From contig OX422211.1 in the NCBI GenBank assembly GCA_949130495.1, positions 446,346,219-446,410,218 on the forward strand: a stretch of 64,000 nucleotides of DNA, given 5' to 3'. Positions 1 to 10,254 of the stretch are shown piece by piece. Position 1 is the first letter of the stretch. Every line of letters starts with the position of its first letter. The translations under genes were made by a program, and so were the position numbers. The stretch comes from Sambucus nigra (lineage: Eukaryota; Streptophyta; Magnoliopsida; Dipsacales; Adoxaceae). The notes beneath the pieces were generated by a model. It saw nothing but the letters and a program-made list of their open reading frames with translations, was not told the origin of the DNA and did no database searches.

Positions 1-846
1 CACTATTTTCTCGCAATTTCACACTTGAACATATTTTCCTCCCTAAACACTCAAACAAGAGTCCTACATTTGGATTTATGGGTTGAACCCCACCCTATGC
101 TATTTTCGAACTATGTGGACTTTAATACCCCTTGGGATACGTAGGCATATTAGGCCAATCCTGAGATTTGAGTCCTCCCATTTCATTATATGTCTTTCAT
201 ATTTTATTATTTTTATTTTGTGAGTCTTGGACTCCTACATATTTGTGTCTCGTCTATCGTGCACATTTTCTATTTCATAGCGATTCGTGATTTGGTGAAT
301 ACTTACATCATATGTTTATGACTATTTTTGGGTACACTCCTTCGAATGAGTCCGCTCCGTCCATTCCATGATGTGAGTCATATAATTCCATTATCCCGTT
401 ATTTATATTATACACATGTACACACACATCACGGAGAAAAAAAGATGAAGATTAACATAGCCCATGAGAGCCCGAAAGGGCGGAATGGGTGCTTAACACC
501 CTCCCATTTCTTAATTTAGTCCCCGAACCTTCGAATCACTTGGTTTCATATGCATTAGTTTGACCTTGATGTCGTTCTCTCGAGGCGAAGACATTATTTT
601 TCCTGTTTGAGCAAAATAGACTGGTGACTCCATATCTTAGTGTTACCCCCATTTGAAGACAATAAATATATATCCGAGGCTAGACCGCGAAGATGTCTAC
701 ATGAGTGGAAGAAAGAGGACCTCTGTATCCTCGAATCACCCACATGCTCATGGAAAAAAGGGAGGGGGAACCTTTTCCCCCTTCTTTTCCCCTCATCCTG
801 ACTTTGAGGCCGGGTCCACTTTAGAGGAATCTGACCCAGATAGCCA
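1..846 (+). mobile_element. 3' portion of a long Ogre/Tat-type LTR (family X, copy 1)
   Basis: This stretch aligns along its length with 31978-32740 (roughly 80-90% identical by eye) and more weakly with 36240-37285. All three share the block around 460-500 with 'cccatgagag' and 'aacacc', the phrase 'ccccgaacc', and a terminal part around 640-770. It ends in CA at 846 and is followed three bases later by a primer-binding-site-like sequence, so it reads as the 3' end of a 5' LTR in plus orientation. The window starts inside the LTR. Long LTRs plus this site are typical of the plant Ogre/Tat lineage. The family assignment is inference from structure, because no gag-pol of this element survives here. 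Confidence 0.65.
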
Positions 847-849
847 TAT

Positions 850-867
850 TGGAGACTCCGTTGGGGA
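850..867 (+). other. Primer-binding site, Arg-tRNA type
   Basis: TGGAGACTCCGTTGGGGA directly follows the LTR end. Ogre elements are known for a site complementary to the 3' end of tRNA-Arg (TGGCGACTCC type), and this differs from that consensus by few bases. It fixes the plus orientation of family X and the LTR boundary at about 846. Confidence 0.6.
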
Positions 868-985
868 TCTTTTTTAAAGGACTAGACTCTATTTTCACAA
901 GGGTGTTACTTCTTTACTCTCCTGCTTTTCTACATGTGTGCATATGCCTCCACTTATATGTTCCTTCTACCTATTTTCTTACTCC

Positions 986-988
<3 letters not shown>

Positions 989-1060
<72 letters not shown>
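989..1060. repeat. (TA)36 microsatellite
   Basis: Seventy-two bases of uninterrupted TA dinucleotide. Length polymorphism between individuals is expected. Confidence 0.95.
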
Positions 1061-1063
<3 letters not shown>

Positions 1064-1221
1064 CATGCTTATCTCCATCAGGTTCTCTTCTCATGTATAT
1101 ATCACTATTAACTCACTTGTATATGCTCACTATGTTTCACCATACACCCATTTATATATATTCTCCATGCTCACTTCACACACTCGCAGTTGTATATAGT
1201 CTCACCTTTGCTTATATGCTC

Positions 1222-1361
1222 CACACACCACTTGTAGATTATCCATGCTTAGTTTCACTAGCACACACCCTCACATTTTCTTACTCGTATATATCTCCAT
1301 GTTCATTTACACATCACACACACCACTTGTAGATTATTCATGCTTAGTTTCACTAGAACAC
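1222..1361. repeat. 45-bp direct duplication, 95-bp offset
   Basis: The segment around 1222-1266 ('acacaccacttgtagatta' ... 'agtttcactag') recurs around 1317-1361 with only a couple of changes. It is part of the repetitive leader. Confidence 0.8.
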
Positions 1362-1539
1362 ACATTCATTTATATATATTTACTAGTTCACTACCACATA
1401 TCACTCGCTTGTATATTCACATGCTCCCCTATCACCATGCTTAGTATAGTCTTCATGCTCTATGCTAGATTTACTCTTTATGATATTTGTATATTCTCCT
1501 TCATAATGGACCTTACTTAGCATGCACATAAAAAAATTT

Positions 1540-2225
1540 CCATGATAAACTAATCTCCTTTTTGAAATTCTAACTATCGGTGTCGATTGTCAAAATAACT
1601 CTTTTGACAGCTTTGAGCGATTCGAAGTTGGTCTTGTATCAATTTCACTTTCTCTGTTGTGATCTGAATCAATTCTGGTCCCATCTTTCTCCAACTTCTA
1701 CCAAACATGCGGGAGAACGACACCTTCTACCATATAGTGCTTCATATGGAGACATTTGAATACTTTCTTGATGACTATTATTATAGGCAAACTCCACCAA
1801 TGGTAAATGGTCATCCCAATTCCCCTTCAAATCAAGTACACAGGCCCTAAGCATATCCTCTAAGGTTTGAATGGTTCTCTCAGATTATCCATCTGTTTGA
1901 GGATGAAAAGCGGTACTGAAATTCAATTTTGTTACCATAGCTGCTTGTAGGCTTTTCCAAAAGCGAGAAACGAATCTAGGGTCACGATCAGAAATAATTG
2001 AAATTGATGTTCCATGAAGCCTAATAATTTCCCGCACATAAGACTTGGCTAACTTTTCTAATGAATGGGTAATTTTAATGGCAAGAAAATGAGCAGATTT
2101 AGTTAACCTATCAATAATTACCCAAATAGAATCATTACCATTTAAACTCCTTGGTAAACCTGTCACAAAATCCATAGTAATATGTTCCCATTTCCATTCG
2201 GGGATAGGTAGAGGTTGTCGAAAGG
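1540..2225 (-). pseudogene. Ty3/gypsy integrase core fragment (chromovirus type)
   Basis: Minus-strand translation gives an integrase core. First come a WEH-like stretch and 'MDFVTGLPRSLNG' near 2175, carrying the first catalytic Asp. Then come 'ISDRDPRF' with the second Asp and 'HPQTDG' near 1890, after which a TGA/frame break interrupts just before the expected QxER glutamate motif. The frame then resumes with a [15 protein letters not shown] segment and 'YGRRCRSPA' near 1710. A further frame shift leads into the C-terminal part, which fades out near 1540. Reverse transcriptase, RNase H, zinc finger and chromodomain are all absent. It is a truncated relic inserted in opposite orientation to the surrounding family X leader. 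The wording of the motifs is closest to Tekay/Reina-type chromoviruses. Confidence 0.85.
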
Positions 2226-2325
2226 ACGGTATTTCCTCTGTAAACTAATGGCTCAGAAGCTGGGGGGGATATATGAAGAAACTCCGCCAAAGACACCAGT
2301 TGAGAATGAGATAAATTCAACATAG

Positions 2326-2586
2326 CTACCGTACACTAGGGATGACACCCAACATCGTAGAGAACTCTTCATAGGTGGGGACCACCTCCTCTAGGCCAGA
2401 TTGAAAAACACAGTCTTCTGGGTACCAGAACTGTACCGTAGCTTCTAGAAGATTCAAGTCTATGGCATGGTTACGCCATAAGGAAACCCGACGCAAACTA
2501 AAGCTTTTGTAGTTGACATTGTAGAGGCACATTGCCTCTGGACCCTCGAGGTAGGATAAAAAGGCTTCGAACATCGAAAGAACCAT
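2326..2586 (-). pseudogene. Antisense-gene fragment with DUF7745-like N-terminal domain
   Basis: An 86-residue minus-strand frame contains 'LLEATVQFWYPEDCVF' followed by a 'VPTYEEFSTMLGV' segment. This resembles the plant DUF7745/aminotransferase-like domain ('FWDP...VFxF...ELVPTIEEY') that is common in retrotransposon-borne plant ORFs. A TATA-like box lies upstream on the same strand and a pyrimidine-rich leader separates them. The frame stops after about 86 residues, so only the start of the domain is kept. It abuts the integrase relic. The domain assignment rests on motif recall, not on a search. Confidence 0.5.
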
Positions 2587-2653
2587 TTGCAGAGAAGAAA
2601 AAAGCTACAAAGGAGGGAAAATGGAATATGGTAAAGAAAACACCCCCAAAGGA

Positions 2654-2663
2654 CCTTTTTATA
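2654..2663 (-). promoter_or_regulatory. TATA box of the antisense gene
   Basis: Minus strand TATAAAAAGG, about 70 bases upstream of the minus-strand start at 2586. The equivalent position in the other family X copies (29641-29654 and about 33788) also has a TATA-like sequence, so the arrangement recurs. Confidence 0.45.
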
Positions 2664-3200
2664 CTAAAAATTCTCACAAAAAGACGAACCATTCAAAGCC
2701 TCACCGGTTTCTCTACCCCCATAGTACCCAAAGTACGCAGAAAGTGCAATCAAATCCATAATAGTGATTTTGACTTGACCCTTATACCGATAGGCAGGTT
2801 AAGGGGTATGTCGATTGGTAAACCCCCCTTTTTAAAAAAAATTCTTATTTCCTCTTTTACACATATTAAATTCTAAAATAAAACTTTACTTTGAAAATAG
2901 TCAAATCTCCGATTTGTTCATTTTCATAAAAATATTAAACTATCTTTTGTGCATAATTTCTAAAAATAAACGTTTTTTTTTACTTCGAGTCCTTTGATTT
3001 CATTATTCGCAAATAAATGAGAAACCTTGGCAGTAAATTAAAGTGCATATAGAGTAAGTCACTAAATCAAGATAATACCAAAAAGAAATGCGTTTCTCAT
3101 ATTTAACTTTTTTCTAGATTTATTACATTCCTTGTAGGTACAAAAGATAAAAGAAACAGAAAAAAGAAAAAAAAATACATCGGGACACTGCTCGAACCCC
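2664..3200. other. Anonymous AT-rich stretch, probable diverged LTR start
   Basis: No gene seen. The first 150 bases share short phrases ('ccgataggcag', 'gtcgattgg') with the beginning of the family X LTRs at 29700 and 33890, in the same position relative to an antisense TATA box. The rest is A/T-rich with homopolymer runs and nothing I can assign. Confidence 0.35.
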
Positions 3201-3211
3201 CCAAAACCCTC

Positions 3212-4576
3212 TTAAAACCAACCTTCAACCTCTGTGACTCTCATGATTCCCCTACGACGAATGGTAGATCCTTCACTCCCGGAACTAAAACTCTCCTTAC
3301 ATGTTGTCGATGGCGCCAGATAGGCAGTAGCTGACTTTCTCACATAGGCTGACATCGACGCCATCATGTCCTTAATGTCCTTCATCCAGGTGGTTGACAC
3401 ACAGACAGCCTGTAAGAAAGAAGGAACAAAGAAAAAAAAATCAAGAATGTCAGTAAAATAGAAAAATAAAGCAGGAACAGGAAATAAGAGAGAAAGAAAG
3501 GACTATACCTCAGTCTGGAGGGCCTCATCAAAAAGATGTGACAACCCATCTACCAGCGCATGGGAGTAGTGGGGTACTGACAACACTTCTTCACTACTCA
3601 ACCTAAAATGCTAAGAGGGATAAGAGACCGGTGTAAATGGAGCCTCCGCTGTCGCGACAGCCGCGCCTCTTCCAATTCTATGGGATAACGTTACCGGTAC
3701 ATCGGTACCCCTCCCCGAAGCAGTAACTAGTGAAGGCATATCCTCCACATCATATATGCACAAAGGCATCAACAGCTAGTTATAAAGTCCTAATATTCGT
3801 ATCATATCGTTATATCGGTGTAAAAAATATAAGGCTTGCCCTCTATATCCACCACCCTCACCTCGTCCGTCATCTCTCACACCCACTTCATGTACTTTGA
3901 GGGCGATGATGGTGGGACTTACACCTTTCCCTCCATAATCTAACGTACTACTATCTCCCCAAGGTACCAGATGTACCTAAACTTGTGCACTAATAACCAC
4001 CTCATATGTGCATGTATGCCCTTAGCCCCCGCAACCCTCGAAGGAAGACTCTAAGGATAGAAGGTCATTTATATCCCCATCCAAGAGTCAGTAATTACTC
4101 GAAAGAATAAGGATTCCAAAAATTCAAAAAGAGAAAAAATTAAAAGCCTAACATGGTCGCTCGATAGGTTTTTTAGTGTCTTTCACATGTTATTTAGGTC
4201 CAAGGATTGGTTCGAGCACCTGTTCGACTTCCTCTACCTATACATCCTATAGAAGTCTCCAAGCTCGCTCTCTTTCAGGGAGACCAACCCCACGTTGTGC
4301 CCTATCATTTCATAAAACCACGTATGCAAACACCAAGAATAAGAAAGAGAAAACAAAAAGGACTATAAGAAAATAACAAGGACATTCAACTTAAAGATTA
4401 ACTCCAAAAGGTATGTGGGTCATGTGAACGTCTGTTGATAACAACGATTGAACGCATCCAGAGAAGCATAAAGGGACGCCACAGTAGAGTTCCTCTAGTC
4501 GTACATATGGACGTTTAAAATGATCCTTAAATATGGCAAAAACCATATATAGATGACGTCTCCACTCATTGCCACC
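3212..4576 (-). pseudogene. 3' part of family X antisense plant-mobile-domain gene
   Basis: Several minus-strand coding pieces are separated by intron-like AT-rich DNA. Near 4390-4573 is a block containing 'RRHLYMVFAIFKD', 'EELYCGVPLCFSGCVQ' and 'LLSTDVHMTHIPF', and near 3510-3580 a piece 'HALVDGLSHLFDEALQTE' followed by a GTATAG donor. At 3212-3400 is a Ser-rich terminal piece. The 4390-4576 block aligns with 32750-32905 of the second family X copy, including the shared 'gatgacgtc' region. Upstream exons of this same gene lie beyond the CACTA and chromovirus B insertions, at 8490-8731 and 29083-29543. Stops and shifts are frequent, so it is dead. Confidence 0.5.
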
Positions 4577-5000
4577 CACTACACCAAAACTGGCCACTTA
4601 TCACGATCAAAATCCTTGGCAAGTCAGCCTTGTCATGGTAAGAAACCATGACATGGCCTGGGATGACATCAAATTTTTCAAAAACATATCGTGGTCAAAG
4701 TTCGTAACACGTTTGAACTTGCCACGGATGTGTCACAGTAAAAAAACCTTGACAAGTCCATGACATGGCACGTGTGATAATATAATTGTCACGGACATGT
4801 CGCGATTAAAGTTCGTGACACATTTTTGCTTGTCACGAACATGTCACGGTTTAAAACCTTGATAAGGTTATAACTTCTCATAGACTTTGGAAATGAAATG
4901 TCCTTGACTACTATACGTGTCACGGACATGTCGTGATCAAAGTCCGTGATAAGTTATCCTTATCATGGCCTTATCAGGTCAAAGTCCGTTGGCAGCATCA
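4577..5000. repeat. CACTA terminal repeat and subterminal motif array
   Basis: After the terminal repeat, variants of GTCACGGACATGTCGTGA and its complement-like partner 'aagtccgtga' recur about eight times. They are spaced 30-50 bp apart and present in both orientations. Subterminal arrays of short motifs in both orientations are the known binding platform for CACTA accessory proteins. Confidence 0.7.
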
Positions 5001-5576
5001 TAAAAAAAATTATTAGGCAGTATGGCCACTGCCACTGCCCAGCGATATATTATCACCTGTAAAAGCAAATATATGACATATTTTCTCAATAAATAATACC
5101 AAACAACATTCAAAAACCTAAATAATCAAATACTAAACAAATATAAATAAGAAACTAGGCCATACAATATTCATTCATTATCAAACACTAATCAACATTT
5201 AATATTCGTGATAATCAAACAGTAAACAAATTATAATCAAATTATTACATATTGTTAATTCATTATTAACTTGAAGGAGAAAGATATGACATACTACATA
5301 AGAATTTACACAACCCTCAATAGTCTGTATGTCGCACTGTTCGTTCAAACACACAGCTTCATTCTCTTTTCCCGCCAACATTTCCATGACGTGAACCCGA
5401 ACCTCGTGTAGTTACAACGGATGGTTATGCACTAAAGAACCTGGGCGTATCTTTGGGTCCCTCAACCCCTGGGCTATTCTATCGCTAATTCGTAAGTCTA
5501 TTAAATACACTATATCCCAAACAATTGTAAATGACCTAGTTGGGATGAGGGGGTGGGGTTGGGGGTGGTGAATATG

Positions 5577-6900
5577 TCACATGGAGACGAGGAGGGTATC
5601 GATGAGTAAGGGTGATAAAGACAGAGCAGTGGTCCCCTCATTTACCACTTTCTCCTTACCCTTCCCTGAGTTGGACCCATCTTGTCCTTGAAGAGCATGC
5701 TTCACAAACAAAAATATTGTATCAAATATTTTCTCTAGGTTCTCAAACTTCACGGCGTTGTTGGTCTGTAACTCATCCACCTTGCGTACCATTGGAGTGT
5801 TGCTTGACGCAATCCCGGTCAACATCGACTTCCCCATTCGAGATCTCACCCCTCGAGTATGGCCCTTTTGATCCTACCCGAGCACTTGGCTAAGTGCATC
5901 CGTACTCGGAGATGCCTTGTCGGCATCACTCTACAAGCTATGGACTTCTTTGAGTTTTTTCGAAAATAAAAAAAAAGTACAAGATTAGATGAATTAACAA
6001 AAAAAAGTATGTTATTATAAATTTTTACTTTAATAACGTAATTAAAGTTATAACTTACAATAGTGGAGGCCACGATCAGATTCACCTCCTTACCCTTCCC
6101 TTTCTTCGTTTGAATTTCCATATAGGCATTGAGCCTATGTGGCTTACCCATAGGATCACTCCACATCTCCTGAAATAAAATATTTCAAAATGAGTGAATT
6201 AGTATATAATTATCACTAAATAGAATAAAATAAAATTAAAATGAAATAACATTCAAAACTTACCATTCTATGCTCCACCTCAGCATAAGACGTATGCCCG
6301 GAGTAGTGCACGTCAACCTTCTTAGAACGGTTTTCCCTCTCTGATTTATGCAAGGACAATTGCCTATCCGATATATCTTTTCAACAAATTGTTGCCAGCT
6401 TTCCAATGATATTGGCTCCTTTTCGGGTACCGTGTCGCTTCATTGTAGGATGGAATCCCTATCCCGGGCAAAATTCCGTGCATGCATATTTTTCTTCCAT
6501 GTTCTCCATTGATCTCTTAGTTGTTCAAACGTAGAATTGTGTGCTTGTGGGGTCAATTCGAATTGTTCTCGTCAAATAAACACAAAACAAAAAGAAAGTG
6601 AGTTAGTAGTATTTAAATTATAAAATAAAATATAAATATTATTCAGTCAAGCAAGTATCTGTAATGCCCCCCAAATGGCCATCTTAAGATCATAGGGCAC
6701 CTTCCTCCAGTCAGTGTACTCGGGGGCCAATAATCGTCTTGAGAAATTCCAAGGCCCTAGATTGTAAGGCCGTCTTGTTCTCCACTAAGATTCCCAATTT
6801 GCCCCATTTTGGGGGCCTAGTGCAAGAGGAGCCTTCCTCACCCCTACTTTCCTAACGTCCTGATAATGATATTTCCTACAAAAGTTGTTATTAGTAGAAA
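5577..6900 (-). pseudogene. CACTA accessory transposase gene (Transposase_24-like), decayed
   Basis: Minus-strand fragments appear in the expected order. Near 6660-6900 a segment contains 'TDWRKVPYDLKMAIWGAL'. Near 6480-6560 is 'QLRDQWRTWKKN'. Near 6260-6390 is a basic stretch ending 'HYSGHTSYAEVEHRM', matching the HTGGS/H-T-x-G-R-x-S-F-x-E motif area of plant Transposase_24 proteins. Then come 'MWSDPMGKPHR' near 6160 and a C-terminal coiled-coil-like part (5577-5849). AT-rich gaps between them look like introns (for example 5950-6060 and 6180-6260). In-frame stops are present in several pieces. The family assignment comes from motif resemblance and the CACTA context. Confidence 0.55.
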
Positions 6901-6956
6901 CATATATATGAGAAAATGATTTGGAAATATAAATAATGAATTAGTTTGATATTTTT

Positions 6957-7314
6957 ACTAAACCAAATTAACGACATTAGAAGAATACAAAATCACATCA
7001 TAAACCCAACTAAGAATTGTTTCAAATAATTGGAATAATAATAATAATCTAAGAATTATTTCATATTCAGGTTATGTCACAGACTTTGAAATGATGCTTA
7101 AACTGATTAAAGTCCAAATTAACATATTCGCCAACCAACCAACCAAGATTGATTCAAATCCCCCAAAACCGATCAAATCCAAATGAATAAAGCACTTTAG
7201 TAAACCAAATTAACGACATTAAAAGAATACAAATACATATCATAAACCAAAACTAAGAATTGCTTTAAATAATTGGAATAGTTATAATCTAAGAATTATT
7301 TCATATTTGGATTG
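6957..7314. repeat. About 114-bp direct duplication inside the CACTA element
   Basis: The segment 6957-7071 (starting 'aaccaaattaacgacatta', ending 'aagaattatttcatatt') recurs at 7201-7314, offset 243 bp, with small indels. It is non-coding. Confidence 0.85.
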
Positions 7315-7315
7315 C

Positions 7316-7728
7316 ATGCTCGGATTGCTACCCAACGGAATGAATTTGGATTGCATGCTCACTAAAACTCTAAACTAAAAATGAATATGTTGGGATTTGA
7401 ACCGAGTCAAAATAGTTTTGATACTAATTAAAAAAAATTAGGCATAATTGTAAGAGTTATTATGCGATCAAAGTTCTATCAGAAGTCATATAAGATTAAA
7501 TACTAAACTTAAGATGTGATCCAAAAGACTAAATATAGTGTTTATCTTTAACCTTATGGGTGCTTGCGGGTTGTAGAATACTCCATATACCTTAATGATT
7601 TAACATTCCTATTTTGGATCAGATAATACTGATCAAACTATTTAGTTACACTAATAAAAAAACACATATATAGATTTGAAATGTTTTTCCACTCCATCCA
7701 TTATGAAAATGTTACTAGGATTACTAGC

Positions 7729-7761
<33 letters not shown>

Positions 7762-8480
7762 TGTGTGTGTGTATATTCAACCATACAAATTTTGATTTTC
7801 TGTTCATGACATTCAAGCACCTCCTTGTAGTAAAACCTAGCAAACATTAAAGATTAAAATATGATACAATATCACCATCGAAATCAACCAATCAAATAGG
7901 TTTGAAGATATATAATGCATTATACAAACTTCAATTCATGTATGGGATTAGATAGGCATGTATGTGGATATTTGTTGGTTCTTGAAACAGATTATTAATA
8001 ATTACAGAGGCGAGGAAGAACTTGGAGTTGGAGTGTGATGTTTGTTCTTTGATTCTATTTTTATAAATGAAGACATGTTTATTATAATTAAATATAATCG
8101 TAATTTAATATCCATCGGGGGAAAAAACAAAACAAGAAGACCACCAACCACCACCTCCAGTGGAGAAAAAAACAAAAACAGTGTCACCATGGCTTAATCG
8201 CGAAGGAAATATTATTTTTTTGGTATTTTTTGTAGTTTGTAGGTAAAAAACATGCCCAATAGTTAATCATATACCCAATGTAAAATTTGAAAAATATAAA
8301 TTGAGAGTTCTTGACCTATTTTACTATAACATGTTCAAGTAACCCGTTATATTAGAGCAACGGGACAAAATTGAAAAAATTAAACCCAAAAAAGTATCTG
8401 AATCAAACCTTTTCCCCATTTCTGTAATAATAATTTTCAATCTCTGTGAGGAATTTCCTCAAACACAAAAACTCTCAGTA
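7316..8480. other. AT-rich CACTA interior, nothing recognised
   Basis: Beyond the duplication and the microsatellite I see no coding similarity on either strand. The apparent minus frame at 8002-8190 is low-complexity. Confidence 0.4.
7730..7775. repeat. Palindromic TA/CA/TG microsatellite
   Basis: A (TA) run passes into (CA), then through CATG into (TG) and back to TATA, so the tract is nearly self-complementary and could extrude as a hairpin. Confidence 0.85.
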
Positions 8481-8489
8481 AATTTAACA

Positions 8490-8731
8490 AATACCAATCC
8501 ATAAACATTGATTAAATAAACACACAAAATGCATTGATCTGCGAATAGTATCCCCCGACGCGATTCTACCAACATCCTTCAAGGTCGCCTGCACTGTCGC
8601 CTCCATGACCCGTAGAGTACGGTCCACCACAATCTAATGACCAACACTACCCAGCCATATTAATTACTAGACATCCAAGAGAGTAACAATCATCTCCCCC
8701 AATCCCCATATGGAAGGTGTGGGTCGTATTC
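8490..8731 (-). pseudogene. Internal exon of family X antisense gene, cut by CACTA and element B
   Basis: This short stretch aligns with 32960-33195 of the second family X copy. Shared phrases on the plus strand include 'gtagagtacggtccaccac' versus 'gcagtgtccggtccactat', and 'catatggaaggtgtgggt' versus 'caaatggaacatgtgagt'. It ends at 8731, exactly where chromovirus B inserts, and the alignment continues at 29083. It is therefore a piece of the same antisense gene whose first exon is at 29344-29543. Confidence 0.55.
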
Positions 8732-9223
8732 AGTAATACCCCGTAATTTTGTTACTATTTAAAAAGGCATTTTTGGAATTAATTGATTAATTTAAAGATT
8801 AATTCACATTTACATATTACTTGAGCATATAGTAATATATGATACATGTTAAATTTTACTTAGAGAACCAAAGTAATATATGACTTTACTTATGATTAAT
8901 TTTAGAAGTTGTCACGATTAGTGAATACGGCAATTTCGGGGAATAAGTCAGATGCATGTGAATAGTAGTGTCGGGATTGGATTTATATAAAATAAAAGAG
9001 GAATATTTTTATGTCATCCAAATGGTCATTTTGACTACGCCAAAGTGTTCGGAAGTGTTTTTACAGTAAAAAAAAGTCTACTCGTACGTTTGTATAGGGT
9101 CTCGGGGCACTTTGGAATCGAATAGTCACCCCGGAGGGGTAATATGGTCATTTCAATTGGGAGGTGAATAGTGTACCCGAATTTGGGAGGTTTGTTATAA
9201 GTATAAGGGTATGAGATAATTAA
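8732..9223 (+). mobile_element. Element B 5' LTR, part 1
   Basis: Aligns base for base with the start of the 3' LTR (25989-26465), with shared phrases 'ccgtaattttgttactatt' and 'tagggtctcggggcact'. It stops at 9223, where element A is inserted (ATTAA duplication at 9219-9223). Confidence 0.9.
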
Positions 9224-9277
9224 TGATATACCCATTTATACCCTCAGCCTGGATGAGGATTACCTCCAATACGGACG

Positions 9278-9458
9278 ACCCTACGAGGGGCCGACCCTTC
9301 ACCAGGCCCCAGTTGGCCACCACCAGGCCCAGCCGACCCTACGAGGGGCCGACCCTCCACCAGGATCTAGCCGACCCTACGAGGGGCCGACCCTTCACCA
9401 GGGTCCAGACCCTACGAGGGGCCGACCCTTCCCCAGGCTCCGGACGACCCTACGATGG
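9278..9458 (+). repeat. U3 tandem repeat, about 37-bp unit
   Basis: CCTACGAGGGGCCGACCCT occurs four times in the 5' LTR and three times in the 3' LTR (19223-19350). The flanks of each copy are also alike ('ccaggctc', 'accagg'). Confidence 0.9.
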
Positions 9459-9601
9459 TACGACAGTACGAGGCCAGAATCAAGCCAGGCTCCCCACCGG
9501 AAGAAACTTTGCCCTCGGCCTCGGCTCATAGGCCGAGGGTGACATCATGACAGCGCATGGTCCGGGACACGCGTGGAATAGTGCGCGTCAGGATCATATG
9601 A

Positions 9602-9645
9602 CACGTGGCAAACCGTTATAACCAAATCACACCCTCACGTGAGGG
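9602..9645 (+). promoter_or_regulatory. Two CACGTG boxes in U3, one within a 14-bp palindrome
   Basis: CACGTG at 9602-9607 in the context ACACGTGGCA, and again inside the perfect palindrome CCCTCACGTGAGGG at 9632-9645. CACGTG is the plant G-box core bound by bZIP and bHLH factors. Both sites lie 110-150 bp upstream of the TATA box and are kept in the 3' LTR (19518-19523, 19548-19561). Function is inferred. Confidence 0.5.
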
Positions 9646-9722
9646 AATATTATGTCATCATTTGGCATCTACAGGTGTCAACAGGGGATTGGTTAGATCA
9701 CCATTCACATGCACCATGCTTA

Positions 9723-9760
9723 CTTGGGGGGTACACTACACCCCCCAAGACCTATATATA
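9723..9760 (+). promoter_or_regulatory. LTR core promoter: inverted repeat plus TATA box
   Basis: CTTGGGGGGT and ACCCCCCAAG form a perfect 10-bp inverted repeat around a 7-base loop (9723-9749). Three bases further on is TATATATA (9753-9760). The same arrangement is in the 3' LTR, with TATATATA at 19669-19676. Transcription would start about 30 bp downstream, setting the U3/R border near 9790. Confidence 0.65.
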
Positions 9761-10073
9761 CTTGTCACCTACAACCCTACAGGGGATCGATCCATGAACA
9801 GTAGTCCTAGCTAAAACTCTGCTTATACACACGCAGTAGAGAGAGAGAGAGGGTTATGTGCATTGTATCCAAGGCCATTAGTGCCCATACTTAGTGGATC
9901 ACACACTCACAGTGGATGTAGGCCAAATTGGCTGAACCACTATACATCATTGTCTAATTTCCTCTTATACTCATCCCCTTCTATATACTTATACATCTCT
10001 ATGGCTGCCATGGCTGCTGCTGCTTGAGCTCACTATCACTTATCCGGTGGTGCTAAATCTTAGCATCATCAGT

Positions 10074-10091
10074 TTGGCGCCGTCTGTGGGA
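10074..10091 (+). other. Element A primer-binding site
   Basis: TTGGCGCCGTCTGTGGGA starts two bases after the LTR end. This motif follows the 5' LTR in many plant Tat-lineage elements. I do not assign the tRNA with confidence. Confidence 0.7.
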
Positions 10092-10254
10092 ACGAGAAGA
10101 CATCTCTTCCATTGTACAGCTTGACCTCACTGGGCATTCTGGTGGTGAACCAACACTCCCCCTGAGAGGAGGTGTTTCACCATTGAAAGAGACCCACTAA
10201 GGTTCCCAAGCTCACCAGTATTTTCTTCACTTCAATTTTTCATAGCTCAAGCAC

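Larger units (their letters stand above)
869..1539 (+). other. 5' leader of family X element, non-coding, repeat-rich
   Basis: There is no plausible gene. The segment holds a long TA microsatellite and then a pyrimidine-rich stretch full of variants of 'catgctcact' and 'gtatatat', including a 45-bp duplication. Apparent open frames here are products of the low-complexity sequence. It is read as the untranslated leader downstream of the primer-binding site. It ends where an unrelated reverse-oriented integrase fragment begins. Confidence 0.5.
4577..8480. mobile_element. CACTA (En/Spm-type) DNA transposon, left end and decayed body
   Basis: The left terminus begins CACTACACCAAAACTGG, the hallmark CACTA start, preceded by ACC (4574-4576) as the candidate 3-bp target duplication. 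About 420 bp of subterminal repeats follow, then a minus-strand relic of a CACTA accessory gene. The insertion splits the family X antisense gene, which picks up again at about 8490. I could not locate a convincing right terminal inverted repeat (expected ...CCAGTTTTGGTGTAGTG plus ACC). The right limit is therefore inferred from where family X homology resumes, and a deletion of that end is possible. No main transposase (TNP2) was recognised. Confidence 0.65.
9224..10071 (+). mobile_element. Element A 5' LTR (848 bp)
   Basis: TGATATACCC...CATCATCA. It contains a short tandem repeat in U3, two CACGTG boxes, a perfect 10-bp-arm inverted repeat and a TATA box. It is 37 bp longer than the 3' LTR, mainly through one extra copy of the U3 tandem unit. 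Confidence 0.95.

Noticed and set aside
849..1332. Open frames of 116 and 132 codons over the TA microsatellite
   Set aside because: They are an Ile-Tyr run created by the dinucleotide repeat, with no real protein content.
8213..8243. 'ttttttgtagttt' as the right end of the CACTA element
   Set aside because: It matches neither the left terminal repeat nor the ACC duplication closely enough.
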